From the NCBI RefSeq assembly GCF_014851765.1, contig NZ_JACVAI010000005.1:1-64000 (forward strand): DNA of 64,000 nt. The letters run 5' to 3'. How positions within the stretch are numbered: position 1 is the stretch's first letter; the number at the start of each line of letters is the position of its first letter. A program made the position numbers and the translations under genes. Origin of the DNA: Pseudomonas sp. PDM04 (GTDB taxonomy: Bacteria > Pseudomonadota > Gammaproteobacteria > Pseudomonadales > Pseudomonadaceae). This document shows positions 62,390 to 64,000 of the stretch, one piece after another. The notes under the pieces are model-generated. The model searched no databases, was not told the origin of the DNA, and saw only the letters and a program-made list of their open reading frames with translations.

Positions 62390-63172
62390 ATGAAAAAGGT
62401 TCTGTTGTTTACCGCATTGGCGGCTGCCCTGACCGCAGGCCTGGCCCAGGCTGGCGAGAAACTGGTGGTGGCGGCGACCCCGATTCCACACGCCGAGATT
62501 CTGGAGCTGATCAAGCCGACCCTCGCCAAAGAAGGCGTGGACCTGGAGATCAAGGTGTTCACCGATTACGTTCAGCCGAACGTACAGGTTGCCGAAAAAC
62601 GTCTGGATGCCAACTACTTCCAGACCAAGCCGTACCTGGACAGCTTCAACAAAGGCAAGGGCACCAACCTGGAAACCGTGATCGGCGTTCACGTTGAACC
62701 GTTCGGCGGCTACTCCAGCAAATACAAATCCCTGGCCGAACTGCCAAACGGCGCGACCATCGCGCTGCCAAACGAAGGCAGCAACAGCGGCCGTGCCCTG
62801 ATCCTGCTGCAGAAAGCCGGCCTGATCGAGTTGAAAGACCCGAGCAACGCCCTGTCGACGCCAAAGGACATCGCCAAGAACCCGCATAACTTCAAGTTCA
62901 AGGAACTGGAGTCGGCCTTGCTGCCACGCGTTCTGAAAGAAGTCGACCTGGACCTGATCAACACCAACTACGCGCTGGAAGCCGGTCTGAACCCGGCCAA
63001 AGACGCGCTGGTGATCGAAGGTGCCGATTCGCCGTACGTGAACTTCCTGGTGGCTCGTCCGGACAACAAGGACAGCGCAGCCATCCAGAAACTGGCCAAG
63101 GCTTTGACCAGCCCTGAAGTGAAAGCCTTCATCGAGAAGAAGTACAGCGGCGCGGTACTGCCGGCGTTCTGA
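62390..63172 (+). CDS. MetQ/NlpA-family substrate-binding protein
   Basis: A 260-residue periplasmic binding protein. A cleavable signal peptide (VLLFTALAAALTAGLAQAGEK) lacks a lipobox Cys, so it should be soluble rather than a lipoprotein. Family motifs are ATPIPHAEILELIKP, FTDYVQPNVQVAEKRLDANYFQ and NTNYALEAGLNP. MetQ proteins bind methionine or related sulfur amino acids for MetNI. No metN or metI genes adjoin it here; a terminator follows directly, so it is an orphan binding protein that must share a transporter. Confidence 0.87.
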   Translation: MKKVLLFTALAAALTAGLAQAGEKLVVAATPIPHAEILELIKPTLAKEGVDLEIKVFTDYVQPNVQVAEKRLDANYFQTKPYLDSFNKGKGTNLETVIGVHVEPFGGYSSKYKSLAELPNGATIALPNEGSNSGRALILLQKAGLIELKDPSNALSTPKDIAKNPHNFKFKELESALLPRVLKEVDLDLINTNYALEAGLNPAKDALVIEGADSPYVNFLVARPDNKDSAAIQKLAKALTSPEVKAFIEKKYSGAVLPAF

Positions 63173-63200
63173 TTCACGCGTAAATCCCTTCACGGTTTCG

Positions 63201-63236
63201 AACGCCGACGGCTAGCGATAGCGTCGGCGTTTTTTT
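63201..63236 (+). terminator. Rho-independent terminator after the MetQ-like gene
   Basis: AACGCCGACG (63201-63210) pairs with CGTCGGCGTT (63222-63231), followed by T residues; a perfect 10-bp stem 28 bp after the stop. Confidence 0.93.
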
Positions 63237-63273
63237 GCCTGCTCGTTTCTCGAGGTTAACCGTGTGCAAGCCA

Positions 63274-63322
63274 GTGCCTGTAGCAACAGGCACCGCCTGT
63301 TCGCGAGCAGGCTCGCTCCCGC
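63274..63322. repeat. Small hairpin fused to a single REP element
   Basis: GTGCCTGT-AGCA-ACAGGCAC (63274-63293, perfect 8-bp stem) directly precedes a REP core (TTCGCGAGCAGGCTCGCTCCC, 63299-63320). No inverted partner REP is nearby. Confidence 0.65.
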
Positions 63323-63335
63323 GAAGGACAGGTGT

Positions 63336-63431
63336 TCAGGCCACCCCGGCCTTCAACGCCCTGCGCAACGCCACCAGCAGTTTCAGGATGTCCTGCGGGT
63401 CCAGTGGTTGCGGTGCTTTTACGTCAGCCAT
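63336..63431 (-). CDS. Very small putative protein (31 residues)
   Basis: The minus-strand frame begins MADVKAPQPLDPQDIL and ends in an amphipathic basic helix (KLLVALRRALKAGVA). AAGGAAGAAC precedes the ATG at a good distance. It is divergent from the amino-acid permease gene and shares its upstream region, including the 39-bp element. Coding status is likely from the ribosome site and helix, but the function is unknown. Confidence 0.5.
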   Translation of the reverse strand: MADVKAPQPLDPQDILKLLVALRRALKAGVA

Positions 63432-63593
63432 GATGTTCTTCCTTGTGTGGTCCGGCCGGGTCTGGCCAGAAGCTGTGCGTCCTTGGAGGGTGGATTCGAG
63501 AAAAAGATCCCCCTGCAGCGCAAAGGAAAGTAGTCGGCTTCCTGCGTGCCGGCAAATTCGGCGGATAGGTTTTTGCGTGATATCAATATGCTT

Positions 63594-63632
63594 TAACGGT
63601 ATTTAAATTTAATTTCTTATACCTTTAAAGTC
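63594..63632 (+). promoter_or_regulatory. 39-bp upstream element, copy 2
   Basis: TAACGGTATTTAAATT, TAAT, TTCTTATACCT, T, TAAAGTC: 35 of 39 positions match copy 1 at 10674-10712, including the GGTAT/ATACC dyad. It lies 75 bp before the ABC permease start. Confidence 0.55.
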
Positions 63633-63707
63633 GGTGCTTGCCGGGTCGTTACCCACGGCCCATGGACCGCACCACCGTCGCTTACCGAGCGGCGTCCAGG
63701 ATGTTCA

Positions 63708-64000
63708 ATGAACTTCGATTACGCTTTTATCCTCAGCACCCTGCCGGCGTTCGCCACGGCGGTGGGCGTGACGTTGCAGGTCGGCCTGATCGCCATCGGC
63801 ACGTCGCTGCTGGTGGCCTTGATCAACGCGACGATCCTGGTGTTCCGCACGCCGTACCTGCAGCGCCTGGTCGGGCTGTATGTGGAGTTGGCGCGCAACA
63901 CGCCGCTGTTGATCCAGCTGTTCTTCGTCTACTTCGCGCTGCCGGCCCTGGGCATCAAGGTGTCCGGTTTTGCGGCCGCGATCATCACCATGACGTTCCT
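63708..64000 (+). CDS. Amino-acid ABC transporter permease (HisM/GlnP family), partial
   Basis: The first 97 residues are present; the gene runs off the window. It starts MNFDYAFILSTLPAFATAVG, with helices near 10-40 and 58-85. The family motif VELARNTPLLIQLFFVYFALP is clear and marks the polar amino acid uptake family, which includes cystine permeases. AGGA precedes the ATG. Given the shared upstream element and neighbours, a sulfur amino acid substrate is a reasonable guess. Confidence 0.87.
   Translation, partial: MNFDYAFILSTLPAFATAVGVTLQVGLIAIGTSLLVALINATILVFRTPYLQRLVGLYVELARNTPLLIQLFFVYFALPALGIKVSGFAAAIITMTF

Noticed and set aside
14541..63322. The scattered inverted repeats considered as CRISPR repeats or insertion-sequence ends.
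   Set aside because: They are dispersed, not regularly spaced, and match the REP core; no cas or transposase genes are present.

Overview
The window reads as chromosomal DNA of a Pseudomonas of the P. fluorescens group. It is GC-rich and scattered with the REP/REPIN repeats typical of that group (core GAGCAGGCTCGCTCCCAC). It carries tandem 5S rRNA genes, lapG-lapD, a tRNA-Arg(CCG) upstream of gabD-gabT, and a desA / GGDEF-EAL / oscA / sbp / cysTWA block that I recall having the same order in P. aeruginosa. I see no insertion sequence, prophage or CRISPR array. The identification comes from reading translations and motifs, not from database searches.

Layout. 1-0.35 kb: the end of an rRNA operon with two 5S genes. 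0.4-6.0 kb (minus): a complete four-gene mgo/pvf-type cluster (haem-oxygenase-like protein, AurF-like N-oxygenase, stand-alone NRPS with a terminal reductase, polyketide cyclase-like protein), predicted to make a diazeniumdiolate or pyrazine-N-oxide type signal. 6.7-7.4 kb: a GntR regulator. 7.6-10.2 kb: lapG-lapD, the c-di-GMP switch for adhesin retention, without lapA or lapEBC beside it. 10.7-14.5 kb: a TauD-like dioxygenase with a sulfonate-type ABC transporter, preceded by a 39-bp element that recurs at 63.6 kb. 14.7-19.9 kb: a LysR regulator and an EmrAB-NodT-type tripartite efflux pump. 20.0-24.1 kb: a Fur-boxed FecI-FecR-TonB receptor iron-uptake system. 24.1-26.5 kb: slipin/NfeD, a YbaK deacylase and DUF2789. 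26.5-31.6 kb: a MarR-controlled, tightly overlapping FusC/DUF1656/AaeA/NodT efflux operon. 31.7-36.3 kb: membrane and envelope proteins, a Rieske-FAD reductase and a PEBP protein. 36.4-39.3 kb: a VWA lipoprotein, ECF sigma factor and membrane-anchored protein. 40-41.6 kb: a chemoreceptor behind a sigma-28 type promoter. 41.8-42.3 kb: a highly structured leader in front of a DUF6124-like gene. 42.5-45.9 kb: tRNA-Arg and GABA catabolism. 46-51.7 kb: HDOD, GGDEF and GGDEF-EAL signalling proteins and the DesA desaturase. 51.8-56.0 kb: sulfate uptake (oscA, sbp, cysTWA). 56.1-60.2 kb: a DUF962 protein, Crp/Fnr, a single-domain receiver, AraC and a second desaturase. 60.6-64 kb: a small hydrolase, an unusual short sigma-54 AAA+ protein, a MetQ-like binding protein and the start of an amino-acid ABC permease.

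Themes. Sulfur scavenging recurs (tauD-like locus, oscA-sbp-cysTWA, and the MetQ-like to permease region), and a shared upstream element hints at co-regulation of two of these loci. C-di-GMP signalling appears in three proteins plus LapD. The least ordinary items are the mgo/pvf signalling cluster, the structured RNA leader at 41.8-42.0 kb, the sigma-54 type AAA+ protein without a GAFTGA loop or a visible HTH, and the duplicated 39-bp promoter element.
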